DNA of 64,000 nt from Owenia fusiformis (taxonomy: Eukaryota > Annelida > Polychaeta > Sabellida > Oweniidae): positions 29,364-93,363 of the forward strand of contig CAIIXF020000280.1 in the NCBI GenBank assembly GCA_903813345.2. Direction: 5' to 3'. The position numbers and the translations under genes are program-made. Below, piece after piece: positions 1-10,499 of the stretch. How positions within the stretch are numbered: the stretch's first letter is position 1; the number at the start of each line of letters is the position of its first letter. The notes beneath the pieces were generated by a model, which ran no database searches, was not told where the DNA came from, and was given only the letters and a program-made list of their open reading frames with translations.

Positions 1-298
1 GGGGTCCCCTACAGGAATCTAAAGTCAAATTGAATCTAGGTGTTTTGGACACAAATGGCCTTGGCCGTAGTACTAATATTAAAATAAAGGTTGTTTTGTG
101 GGAAAATTCTTCAACTTAATTGGTGGGAAACCCTTACTTTCTTATTACTGTATTTTAGATACTTTTATTATATTGTAAATGAGCTACTATAAGGAATCAA
201 GGGGACAGTAATCCATATAGCAAGTCTTAACCAGACATGACACATCAGATAATTTATTTGTAAATAGAACTGTTTCTTTTCTTATACTGCATCTATGA
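1..298. other. No recognised feature
   Basis: AT-rich sequence without a convincing open frame, repeat or RNA. It precedes the open frame of the orphan LINE leader, whose frame opens after a TGA at 296-298. Confidence 0.5.
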
Positions 299-337
299 AT
301 AATATTTAAATGGGCATTAGTGTCACTGCGTGTTGGA

Positions 338-865
338 ATGCACAACAGCAGAAAGAGTTTTATATCAGTTAATAAGAGAGACGTCAAAAATGGCAGCAAA
401 TGCATACCTGACTATTTTAACTCATTTTCCTGGATTCCATTGTACATTTGCCTTACATTGATTTCAATATGTGGTTTTGAGATCTACATGGCAGATCCAA
501 GCAGGCAAATCACTTTGACTTCTTGTAAGATAATTTTATTTGGATGCATAAGTACATTTTTAGTTGTCATCTATGGTTTAAATTTCAAGGGCACAATTGT
601 CTACATTCATAGTAATCACAAACATTTTGGTACACTTTACATAATGAAGATGTTCGCTAGTGCACTTTTATTGTTCATTCCATTCTGTGCTATTTTATGT
701 TATATTCCTAATACTGTTCAAGCTATTCTCTTACTGAGTAATGACGTTCATCAGAATCCAGGACCTACAAATATTTTTAGGTCCAAAGATCAATCAATCA
801 ATCAAAGATTTTATTCTCAAATGGACGAATGGACGGTCGGACAGACGGACACTGCCACGAATTGA
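338..865 (+). CDS. Orphan LINE leader ending in a 2A-like motif (fragment)
   Basis: Open frame of 175 codons from the first in-frame ATG. It encodes a short polar N-terminus, then three hydrophobic segments (about residues 32-49, 64-83 and 99-123), then the motif D-V-H-Q-N-P-G-P at residues 136-143 (bases 743-766). About 32 further residues follow before a stop. The same layout, several membrane spans and then D-x-x-x-NPGP, opens the LINE ORF2 at 28684, so this is probably the 5' end of a related retrotransposon. No endonuclease or reverse transcriptase follows: the frame runs straight into a degenerate tetranucleotide repeat. It could instead be a first exon of a host gene, but I see no good splice donor. 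The leader and motif are seen directly. The 2A function is known for such motifs in other LINEs and is inferred here; this variant has H where the usual consensus has E. Confidence 0.55.
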   Translation: MHNSRKSFISVNKRDVKNGSKCIPDYFNSFSWIPLYICLTLISICGFEIYMADPSRQITLTSCKIILFGCISTFLVVIYGLNFKGTIVYIHSNHKHFGTLYIMKMFASALLLFIPFCAILCYIPNTVQAILLLSNDVHQNPGPTNIFRSKDQSINQRFYSQMDEWTVGQTDTATN

Positions 866-1090
866 CGGTTTGATGATCGCACGAGCAGACGGTTTAGCGA
901 TCTCACGAACGGAAGATCTGACGAATGCACGCACGCACGAACGAACAAACAGTCATGCGAACGCACGCATGACCGAAAGAATTTCGTACGAATGCACCTA
1001 CGAACAAATGGAATGAGGCATGCATGCAGGGACGAACGAACGGTCGGGTGAACGCACGCACGAATGAAGGGTCGGAAGAACAAACAAGCC
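820..1090 (+). repeat. Degenerate ACGA/CGCA tetranucleotide repeat
   Basis: Continuous variations on gacgaacg/cgcacgaa tetranucleotides. Open frames on both strands here are translations of the repeat and are not proposed as genes. Confidence 0.8.
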
Positions 1091-1464
1091 AATGAAATAT
1101 ATGTGTGCTCAGAAGTGTATTCATTGGAACATTGAATTTACATTAAACTTTACAAATGTACAAAGTCTCTTTGCACACATTTAAGAATTTTATCACGACG
1201 CTGACAGATTTATCAAACTGCATGAAGTTGCAGACAATATATTTGCGATGTTGCGATAGAATGATGTTATGTGATTGTTATTAATACGTTTTTGGCACGT
1301 TCTTTTACATTCATAAAAAGAAACTCAATACCTTCATTGAATAATAATGAAGCTTTCCTCGCGATCGAAGCGGAACTTCCTCATGTTTTCAGCGGGGCCT
1401 CCTCATTTTTTCAGCGGGGCCACTGAAACGCCTTTAATGATGTATTTCGACCCCCTGTTGACTA
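1091..1464. other. No gene; short cagcgggg-type repeats
   Basis: Contains two close copies of a ttttcagcgggg motif near 1385-1425. Similar text recurs near 5470-5510 in the same orientation. Nothing else is recognised. Confidence 0.4.
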
Positions 1465-2110
1465 TGGATTGTACGCTTTTGTACTATTTTAACCCTTTGA
1501 ACACTAATACAGATGAAAGTGTTTTCATGTATTATTCAATTCAAATAATTGTCTTCAGTTGTAAAAATCCTTTGTCAATTTTACAATGCTGTACATCTAC
1601 ATTTCATAATTTGTAGACTACTGACTACATGTATGTGCTTCATTGCTTCTGTAATATTCTATGTCAAATACATTCTTTTTATTTTTAAACATGATGAAAT
1701 AACCATTTCAGCCCTGTATATACAACTATGTGCTTCAGTACTATTTTAACCCTTTGAACACTAATTCTGATAAAATGTTTTCATGTATTGTTCTAGCTAT
1801 TCCCACAATTGTATTCAGTTGTAAACATGCGATGTCCATTTATCTTCATTTGCTATGTGGCATATATACATTTTATAATTTTTAGACAAAGGATTATGTG
1901 CTTTTGTACTATCTTAACCCTTTGAACAAGAATGCTGATAAAATGTTTTCTTGTATTTTATATTCAAACAATAATTGTATTTAGGAGTGAAAATCGTATG
2001 TTTATTTATCTTAATTCATGATGCTGCAAATATACATTTTATGATTTCTAGACTACTGATTGTGAGCTTCTCTAACAGTTTAACTTTGAACACTAAATAC
2101 AATTGGAAAT
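1465..2110 (+). repeat. Irregular tandem array, left arm of a large foldback
   Basis: Four related units carry the landmarks aaccctttgaacac, then gttttcatgtatt, then cattttataatt and agacta. The landmark aaccctttgaaca lies at 1491, 1748 and 1916, with a decayed copy near 2079. An inverted array of the same units lies at 3374-3995. Confidence 0.75.
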
Positions 2111-2146
2111 GTTTTTATATATTATTCTATTCAAGCAATTACTCAG

Positions 2147-2905
2147 ATGCGAGTACGTAGTTACCAGTTTCGTTACCAAGTGGCTTATTTCGGGGAAAAT
2201 AATATGGCAGGGTATTACAAAGTTCCCTTAAGGTCTCGTGATAATGACAGAACGGGAATCGACAAAACTGTGCTGGATTTCAAACATTTTTTGAACCAAG
2301 ATATCAGGGTTCTGTTTAAGTCAGTTTATCTATTTCCACATATCATTTACATAACCAGGATCACAATATACATAGTCAGAATGACCCTAAACATGATCAA
2401 ATAACTTTTTCAGCCCTCTGAAAATGTGACTGAAAAATAGCTAAAATTAGCTTAAAGGAAAGGTCACTAAACAGAATCTTTTGAATTTTTCAGTAGATGC
2501 GAGTAGAAATAATCTTGATTTGCGTCATTAAAATTCATAATTCAGTCAAACTGATGTCATATTTGGAATCTACATGTGAAATTACATCTAGAAATGTGGT
2601 TTTGCAAAGAGTTTATCAACTCTGAAAATTTATTTTTCTTTGAAAATGTGACTTCTAGGTCGGGGAGATTCCCCATGGACCCCATATTGTAAAACCACAA
2701 AAAAGGGAAATATTTTTTCTTGTGTTGGGCAGATATTTTCTCTTACTGGACATATTTTAATTTTAACTATCACATACATAAGGGTAATATGAAAAGTGAT
2801 GAATATTCAAGTTTAACGGAATTTTGTAATACCCTGCCATGTTATTTCCCCCGAACCAGCCACCTGGTGGCGAAACTGTTAAATACCTACTCGCATCAAG
2901 GTGCA
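2147..2905. repeat. Inverted pair inside the foldback
   Basis: The left copy near 2147-2260 (atgcgagta, ccaagtggct, atggcagggtattacaaa) matches the reverse complement of 2795-2905 at about 80% by eye. It lies between the two opposed tandem arrays. Confidence 0.7.
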
Positions 2906-3345
2906 GGGTATGGCACAGCATGTACAACACAAGGGTGGAGGAATTTGAGCAAACTGATGTTTTCAAAGTTTCAGAAAGATCAGATCTAGTTTCTAAATAT
3001 TTTTACATGTAAGTGTCTGTCACAACATCCTAGACAGTGAGCTTGACTGAATTTTATAGTTCAACCTTCACAAATGCCCGGTTATGGTAAGGTACAATAC
3101 AAACAACTTGAGTTTGCATTGTATAATATCTCAGGTAAATGTACATGCACATTTCACCGTATACTACATTTGGAGTTTGTGTTGGTTTAACTATGAAATT
3201 CACTGTAAAGTTGTCTAGGATGTTATTACAGACAATTACATGTAAACATATCTAGATGCTAGACCAAATCTTACTGAAAATGTGAAAACATCAGTTTGCT
3301 CAAATTTTAACAGCCTCGTGTTGAACCCTACCCTGTGCGTTCAAC
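2905..3345. repeat. Imperfect palindrome centred near 3125
   Basis: Sequence on either side of about 3125 is mutually complementary. Landmarks are gagcaaactgatgttttca (2947) against its inverse near 3285-3303, and acaacatcctagac (near 3022) against gtctaggatgtta (near 3213). Confidence 0.7.
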
Positions 3346-3373
3346 TGTCATACTTAATTTGGTTCACACACAA

Positions 3374-3995
3374 TATAGTCTAGAAATTATAAAATGTATA
3401 TGTGCATTGTGCAACATAGTAAATGAAGATATATGGACATTGGATGTTTACAACTGACTATACTTGCTTGAATAGAATCACACATGAAAACATTTTCATC
3501 CGCATTGGTGTTCAAAGGGTTACGTTAAAATAGTACAAAAGCTTACGATCCGTAGTCTAGAAATGATAAAATGTATATATGCAATAGTGTAAACGAAGCT
3601 TAAAGGACATTGGATGTTTACATGCGAGAAAATATTTTATCAGAATTAGTGTTCAAGGGGTTAAAATAGTACAGAAACACATAATCCGTAGTCTAGAAAT
3701 TATAAAATGTATATATGAAACAATATAAATGAAGCTTAATGGACATTGGATGTTTATAACTGAATATTTGTCACAATAACTCATGAAAATATTTTCATTA
3801 GTATTGGTGCCCTAAGGGGTAAAATATTATAGAAGTACATAATCAGTAGTCTAGAAACATATAGAATGTATGTATGTATCATTTGCAACTTTGTAAATGA
3901 AGATAAATGAACATTGGATATTTACAATATAATACTATTGTTTGAATAGAATAATACATATGAACATTTTGAGTAATATTAGTGTTTAAAGGGTT
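3374..3995 (-). repeat. Inverted tandem array, right arm of the foldback
   Basis: Four units of about 140-175 bp, each running from tagtctagaaat through ggacattgga to tgttcaaagggtta. They are the reverse complement of the units at 1465-2110. Confidence 0.75.
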
Positions 3996-5678
3996 AATAC
4001 CTCTAAATCAATATATATCCGATTGAGAACAGCATGAACATTTACGTAGATTAGCACATTGTATTACTGTGTATGTTGGATTAACATTATCTATTTGTAA
4101 ATCATTTAAAAAAATCATTTATGTCATGAGCTTTTGAAATATAGTGAAATACTGAAAAATATGGCAAAGGAAGAGGTGCGATTATTGGCAAATATCCCTA
4201 TGGTCAAAATGAATCATTCTTAGGTGTAATATAACATGAAGAATAAAATGTCATATAATACTTTGGAAAATATTAAAGTGCTCGGGCACACATAAGCTGA
4301 GATAGGGATCATTTCGTTCAGTAAGGTTGTATTGACTTACATGGGCCTGTGCACCATTGACTTAACATGAGGATATCAGCAGATCCCAATAGAGGCCATT
4401 GGTTTCCATTGATTATCACAGAAATACCAAAAATACACTATGACCTGAATCGATTGCAAACTTAATAATTTCACAACATGACACAAATGGTTTATCTCAT
4501 CAAATGTGCAAATATGAAGTTTGCAATCGATTCGGGTCATACTTAAAATTAAAAGATTGTACATTTTTCATCATTTTTTTCCCTACAAAATGGCTATAGA
4601 AAAATGCTCCAAAAACAACTTTTACACTTATCAAATATCATACAAGTTTGTAAAAACAAAGATTATACTATTATATTTCATTATGTAGTAACATATTTCG
4701 ATAAGATGCAGGGATGCGTAGGATGCAAATGGATTTTGACAGACACAAAAATACTTCCTGGTTTGGAATCTATGCCTCTACACTTCATGATTGAATTATG
4801 ACCCTAATAAGTGGCCTATAAATCAATACAGTGCTGAATATAGGTCAACAAGATACTAGTGTGCATATAAATGTAATAATTGAAGCAGAATACTCATTTT
4901 GAAAAATCAGATGAATTATTTTTTTCCCATGGGGAGATCCCAATGGAGGGTGTTTAAGGTCCTTTTTGATATTTTTTCTGAAAAAATCAATGATTTTCGA
5001 AAAAAACAAATACCATGGCACTTTATCCTTTATTAAACCAAGTTTATAATAAATTAAAAATGAGAATCAAAACCTTTTATTTACCCATTATATGATGTAA
5101 AGATGTGTAGTATAGCCCCACTTTTTAACCAACTTTTAGGATTCAAAGGGTTAATTATTCAAAACCGTTATTCACACAAATGCCCAAAAAATTCAGAAGA
5201 TACTACAGATATTTATATATAGTAATATGTATTCATCATCACGAAAGACTAGGGAAAAGAACTTTTAAAAATATTTTGTCAAGCCACCCCTATGTCAGAA
5301 AATGGAAAGAGGGCGCCACTATAATAGCTAATTAAATATTTTCTTGGAGCCTATGGTATATGATAATGCTTAAAAGAGTCAAATTCCATAACTTTAACAT
5401 TTTCAGTGGGACCCCGTCAGCAACAGGAGTAATAAATAAAAATGGATAATGCTCGCGATTTCAGCGGGAACTTGCTCGCGACTTTGAAATCACAGCGGGG
5501 CTTTGGATACTACCCGTGATAAGGGTAGGTGGTCTTAATTATCACGGTAATTTAGAAATAAGTGCAACAAAATAAGGCCGATGCCTACTTTTCAATTTGT
5601 TTTAAAAAAACGTTTTATATATTTTATTTAAGGCATAAATATTATTTTATTTTAAAGTACTTAGGAATATAATGGAAT
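3996..5678. other. AT-rich interval without a recognised gene
   Basis: Short frames on both strands show no recognisable domain. The only clear structure is the hairpin at 4440-4540. The missing 3' exons of the glycosyltransferase-like gene at 6081-7146 should lie to the left of that exon, but I could not identify them here. Confidence 0.4.
4440..4540. repeat. Inverted repeat, 24-bp arms
   Basis: The arm at 4440-4463 (atgacctgaatcgattgcaa...) and the arm at 4517-4540 are reverse complements with one mismatch, separated by about 53 bp. Confidence 0.75.
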
Positions 5679-6029
5679 GAATTTTTGACCTACCGGATGT
5701 TTGAAAATCAAGGATTGCGAGTCTCATACTGCACCGTTTTTCTTCAAACTTGTTCCATTCAAAGCATACCTAAAATCCCTTTCTGAGGGTACATTATTCT
5801 CTTAAACAGAGTCCCTACTTCCAGCGGCATTTTGGTCCCCAGCTGTAAGAAGGCCTTCTTACAGCTGGGGACCAAAACGCTGCTAGAACGAGGGACTCTT
5901 TACAATAAAGTAATGCACCGACAGAAAGGCAATTGTGTTCTGCTTTTAATGGTATAAGTTTGAAGAAAAACGGTGCAGTTTGAGACTCGCAATCCTTGAT
6001 TTTCAAACATCCGGTAGGTCAAAAATTCA
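5679..6029. mobile_element. Foldback/hairpin MITE of about 350 bp
   Basis: The whole segment is one imperfect palindrome. The outer arms begin gaatttttgacctaccgg and end with its inverse. About 75 bp are almost perfectly paired at each end, and the centre (5830-5875, gtccccagctgtaagaagg and its complement) is perfectly paired. It ends about 50 bp from the splice donor of the neighbouring exon, so it sits inside that gene's first intron. It codes for nothing. The class is unknown; the structure is seen directly. Confidence 0.85.
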
Positions 6030-6080
6030 AATTAACGGTCGAAGTTAGGACCGCGTGATTATACTGTTATGAATTCTCAC

Positions 6081-7146
6081 CTTGCCGATTCAGCTCCTCA
6101 CGGAAAAGAACATTTCCCATGTTCAAAGTGAAGCCCCATTCTCTGTGGACATTCTTTGGCCATTGGCTAGTTATAGAGGCAACGATGCTTGCGTTTGGAT
6201 AGTTTCTCTCAATATGCCCAATATGATCGTGTAGAACAAACGCATCCGTGTCAAAGTTATAAACATCATAGCCATAAGAAATCAAGAGTCGCCAAAGGAT
6301 TAATCTGTAAGTCCAAATCAGAGGTTTTCTATTCTTTTGAATTTTTGTCGTGTAAGTGACAATAAAAATTGTGTTTATTGACAATTTTGAAAGGACAGGA
6401 CAAAGTTTGATATTATCTGTTGCAACAATTAGATTACTAAGCTCCATTTTGGCGATAAACTTAGCCATCAACCACCAGTTTAGAAACTCTTCCAGTCGTC
6501 CCGAGTCTGCATAGAGAAAAATGATTGGCCCATATTTGGAATTAACATGTACCAGGGCTTTTTCGATATTAGCAATACTTTCTTCAAAATTTATGAACGC
6601 TTTTGTTTTCATATAACAAGGTATGCTTGAGAATCTATTTGAATAAATATATATATTCCTGCTTTCATTCCAATTTCTTGAATTGAAATATTGCACCAAA
6701 CGTCCATTTTTTATTCGCGACATCTCATTCAATTTTAAAATGGTATAAAGGGCAAATTGTACTGCTGTTCGTGAAGTTTGAGAAATTGTGCCATATTTTT
6801 TAACATTCTCATTATTGCCAGTCCTTTGTTCATCAGTAGTTCGTGTTTGAATGTTAATATTTTCTACATCGTTATTGTTCTTTTGTCTATCGTTAGAAAA
6901 CGGTATATTTTTGATATATGTTTGTTTCCATCCCCCTGAGCTTTCAGCGGAAGCGTGAAATAGAACAACTAAATGCGATTTCTTCTGTGATGTTCTGGAG
7001 TTTGCAATTCCTTGATCATCCACATTCAAGTTTGATTTTTCTCTTTGAAATACATGAACATTCCTGTACAAGAAAAATTGTACCAATACTTGAACTAAGA
7101 TAATGGCTATCGTGAGTTTTTCTTCCTTTGTTATATTTGATTTCAT
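6081..7146 (-). CDS. Nucleotide-diphospho-sugar transferase-like protein, exon 1 (partial)
   Basis: The ATG at 7146 opens 355 codons that end at a consensus splice donor: exon end 6081, then GTGAGA on the minus strand, after the first base of a codon. Residues 12-28 form one uncleaved hydrophobic anchor after a short basic tail, as in type II Golgi enzymes. A low-complexity N/T/Q-rich stem follows to about residue 125. Residues 205-355 resemble the Pfam Nucleotid_trans family (PF03407): an L-x-Y-A-D segment, the pattern W-x-Y-R-x3-W-R-L-L-x3-GYDV, and the acidic D-T-D at 299-301 expected to bind metal and sugar nucleotide. The C-terminal part lies in unseen exons to the left. Substrate and linkage cannot be told. 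The family call is moderately strong and its role in glycan extension is inferred. Confidence 0.6.
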
Positions 7147-7309
7147 GTTCTATAAGTGTTATAAGTGTTATATCAGTGAGAAACTGCGATGCTCGTACAG
7201 AGTTGAACATATTGGCGGGGGCCTTTTATATGCAAAATGTTAGATATTTTGTTTATTATTATTAGACTCCAGATTTTCATTTGGAGTCTATTGTTTTTGC
7301 CATTTCTCT

Positions 7310-7357
7310 TTCTTTCTTCTTCTTCTTCTTCTTCTTCTTCTTCTTCTTCTTCTCTTC
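7310..7357 (+). repeat. (TTC)n microsatellite
   Basis: About thirteen consecutive ttc units, roughly 165 bp upstream of the glycosyltransferase-like start codon. Confidence 0.95.
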
Positions 7358-7399
7358 TGTGACCTGCTTTTAGTAACATGCTGTGTGTGTGCATTATCC

Positions 7400-8196
7400 C
7401 CAGCTCATGAAATTTTGAATAATTGACATAACATCAGGATATCATCAGATTGATACATGATGATATCTACATGCTAAGTCAATGGAAATAAATAAAATAA
7501 TAAAATAAATGAGTCTGATCTCTTTTTTAAAATATGGAATTAAGGTCAACATTGTCATGAACAACATTCTTTATCATATTTTCACATTTCAGATTTTCAC
7601 TGATTTCCATAAATTCACTGACTTGACCTTTACAAGGTAACTATGACCTCAATAACATTTTCATTTTCTCATTAATACAAGAGGTCAAAATAGTTTTTTA
7701 AATGAAAAGTCTGAATCTGGAGTCTTGAATTGAACTGTTCAGTTTCAGTTTAAGCTCTTGTCAATTTAGGGACTGTATCTAGTACCTCGAAAAATGGGTC
7801 AAATCTTATATTTTCAACATTTTGTCAATTATCTTGTTAATTTTCAATATTTGTTCTTGTTGGAAAGTAGGTCAAAATAACAATTTCTCCTTTAACGTAT
7901 GAGTTATGATATAAGTGTAGAATTTTCTCAGGATCTGAATCTGCAAACCGAATTTTAATACGACTTCCGACACCGCTTTGGAAAAATAAAGTTCTCAAAA
8001 TTCAACGTTTGATGTGTCAGATTAATAGCATATTTTCAGGAATTCGAATCTGAAAATGTTGAAAAAAAATCAACTTGCTGATAAGCTGATACAATGTCAA
8101 GAGTAAAAATAAAGTTGTCGTTTACCATTTGAGGTGTCAAATTATAGAAAATTTTCTCGGGATTCTGAATCTGACTTCAGATTTGAAATTGCAAAA
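7400..8196. other. No recognised feature
   Basis: AT-rich. No open frame or repeat could be assigned. Confidence 0.4.
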
Positions 8197-8643
8197 TTTA
8201 CGTCGTAGCAAAGGAAGTTTACGACGTTATACAAGCATTTTCAATGTACGGATTCCGAGAAATTATTTTTTCTTTGAAAGTATACGACGTAACGGAGGTA
8301 TACGACATTTCATTGATTTGGGAAATTGTAGTGTTAATCTTATCAATACTTCAAGATGGTAGGGCTAAAATTGTAGAAACTATGATGATTTTCGTGAAAA
8401 AATATCATCGTTTTTTAAGAAATGTACGTGCTTTCTAGAAGGTTTAATACGTTTTAGACAGTGTTCAGACGAAATGCAAAACGTAGTGATACTAAATGTA
8501 TATCCACATGGTATAGTTAATGTTTCTACGAAAGTGAAAGGACCATATTCTGTCAAAACGTCGAAACAAATGAGCACTTACAAATCTCCCGCCGAAAATA
8601 CTTGTATAATGTCGTACACTTCCGATGCTACGACGTATAAGAG
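8197..8643. mobile_element. Foldback element with tacgacgt-rich arms
   Basis: The left arm from 8197 (tttacgtcgtagcaaaggaa, then tttacgacgttatacaagc) pairs with the right arm near 8570-8643 (gtataatgtcgtacacttcc, gatgctacgacgtata). The arms are about 70-80 bp around a 300-bp core with no coding potential. Confidence 0.7.
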
Positions 8644-8649
8644 AATGGG

Positions 8650-9440
8650 GTGGTAGTTAGGTTAGGTCAGTCAGTAAGTCTTAATAATTCTGTCATCTGG
8701 AGTCTGATATTAATTTTGTTCAATTTCCAAAACCTAATTATTCTTATTTTTCTAACCAAGCTTTCTAAACAACCGTAAGACTTTCAGTAAAGTTCATCAT
8801 ACTGTCAATTAAGGGACTGTATCTAGTTCCTCTGAAATTGGGTCAAATTTTTATCTAGGTCAAGGGTCAATAACTAGGTTAAATCTTAAGTTTTCACCAT
8901 TTACCACTTTTCTCAGTCATCCTTCATTATCTTTTCTCTTGTTCCTTAGAAACAAAGCTTATTCCGAAAGGCAAATCGCCTTTGATTAGCCTGACCGATT
9001 TTGAGATATAGCGTCCGAAAAGTAGGTCATAACAAAACGTCTTCCGAATTGAACATGTGAGCTATGACATGGATGCAGAATTGTCTCGGGAATTCAAATC
9101 TGTAAATCAAATTTCAATCCGATTTCCGACTCTGGAGCTATGGCGTTTTAAAATCACATGTTAACTCGATGGGGCTGAAGATTATTGTAAAAATGCGAGA
9201 TAAAGCCAAATTACTAAAAGTCTATAATAGACGCGGACCTCAAAATTGGACACTAAAAGTATAGTACAATTGATTTTGTTCCTTTATACCAATTCTTGAA
9301 AATGAAATAAAATATTTTCCGAACCTTGTTGGAACAAAATAGCATATACACTCCCCTCCATAAGTTTGGCAACCTTTTTTCCCCATTGAACTACGTGTTA
9401 AAGCCTCTTTACGTTTGACTTTTTATTTACTTCACCGGCG
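8650..9440. other. No recognised feature
   Basis: AT-rich. No supportable gene, RNA or repeat structure. Confidence 0.4.
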
Positions 9441-9866
9441 ATGAAATAACTTATAATATTGATGGAAACGTAACTTGACTTTATTTCCAATACCTCTTAA
9501 TTTTCTCAATTTTTTTTCTCAATTACAATAGGTCGAAAATTGATGATAAATTTGATGAATTTTTGAAAATCGTCATTCCCATGTAATCCAATGGGAAATG
9601 GAGGGTTCGGGGCAAATCAGAAATCAGGATATCTTTTCAGTATTCAGCAAAAATATTTTTATATAGAAAATTGAATTGTCTAACTTTTTTGAACACTAAG
9701 TGGTAAGTTTGTTTATTAATATTAAAGTTACAGCGCTTCAAAGTCATTTTTGAAAATAATTTTTCGCCTCCTGTGTTATTTCAATGGGAGAGGTTTTTTG
9801 AAAAACAATTTTGACTTTAAAGTCCTATAACTTTGTTGAACCTGAAGAAACATATCAATTTTTTGT

Positions 9867-10242
9867 TACCCTTTGCATTCGTTCGACTTAACTTCTTAAA
9901 AGAGAGCTCCGTCTTCACTTTTTCAAACTAAAATAAACCTGTGAACTCACCGCGCCAATCAGTGTTCGTCGGCCAAATTTGACCGACGTTCTATATATGG
10001 TCATTCCTTCTGACGTCATCGTTGAGCCCGGAATTGACCAATGACATGCGCATATTTAATTAGAACGCATTTGGCGTATGTTTCTTCAAGCTCGCTGATT
10101 GGTGGAAGAAAGGTCAGCGCGTAGGTCAAAAGTGATTTATTACCCAAACTGTCACCGGTACCCATCGCGGAGGCGGGACTACTAAACTGTAATATGGTCT
10201 CTACTAGTGAGTGTAGTTTAACTAGACTCTGCACGCAGGGTA
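9867..10242 (+). mobile_element. TA-flanked element (long copy of a short MITE family)
   Basis: Starts ta-ccctttgcattcgttcgac and ends gactctgcacgcaggg-ta. The ends form weak inverted termini (ccctttgca/tgcacgcaggg) flanked by TA, as in Tc1/mariner-type insertions. Short copies of about 84-91 bp with the same ends lie at 23315, 24427 and 25038 (inverted). This copy has about 290 bp of extra internal DNA that is GC-richer and promoter-like. Confidence 0.65.
9955..10018 (+). promoter_or_regulatory. Promoter-like cluster inside the long MITE copy
   Basis: A CCAAT box (9955), a near-perfect 22-bp palindrome around ccaaattt (9967-9988), a TATA-like ctatatat (9991-9998) and a perfect CRE tgacgtca (10011-10018) lie within 64 bp. 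Further CCAAT motifs occur near 10036 (plus) and 10096 (minus sense). No gene follows directly. Function is inference. Confidence 0.3.
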
Positions 10243-10499
10243 ATTCTTTGTTAGATAAAGTTAGCAAATTCAATTGCCTGCCTTACTCGTATTTTTTGCA
10301 AGGACTCGGATGGATGGATATTCTGTCATATGACTTGCGGCAAACCTACCATTTCCCATTGGTTAACATGGAAATGTCGATTTTCAAAAATTCATCAAAT
10401 TTATCATCAATTTTCGACCTATTGTAATTGAGGAAAAAAATTGAGAAAATTTGGAGGTATTGGAATTAAAGTCAAATTAATTGATGGTGTAATCTTAAA

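Larger units (their letters stand above)
9440..10497. mobile_element. Foldback element of about 1.05 kb
   Basis: The left arm (9460-9604: ctcaattacaataggtcgaa, gataaatttgatgaattttt) is the inverse of the right arm (10348-10480). Subterminal text near 9650-9790, including gtgttatttcaa, is related to the foldback at 35687-37110, so the two belong to one family. A second element (9867-10242) sits inside it. Confidence 0.7.

Noticed and set aside
817-1124. Overlapping 70-90-codon frames on both strands
   Set aside because: Products of the degenerate tetranucleotide repeat.
5300-5330. CTCF-like agagggcgcc
   Set aside because: Only the second half of the core matches; the CCASY part is absent.
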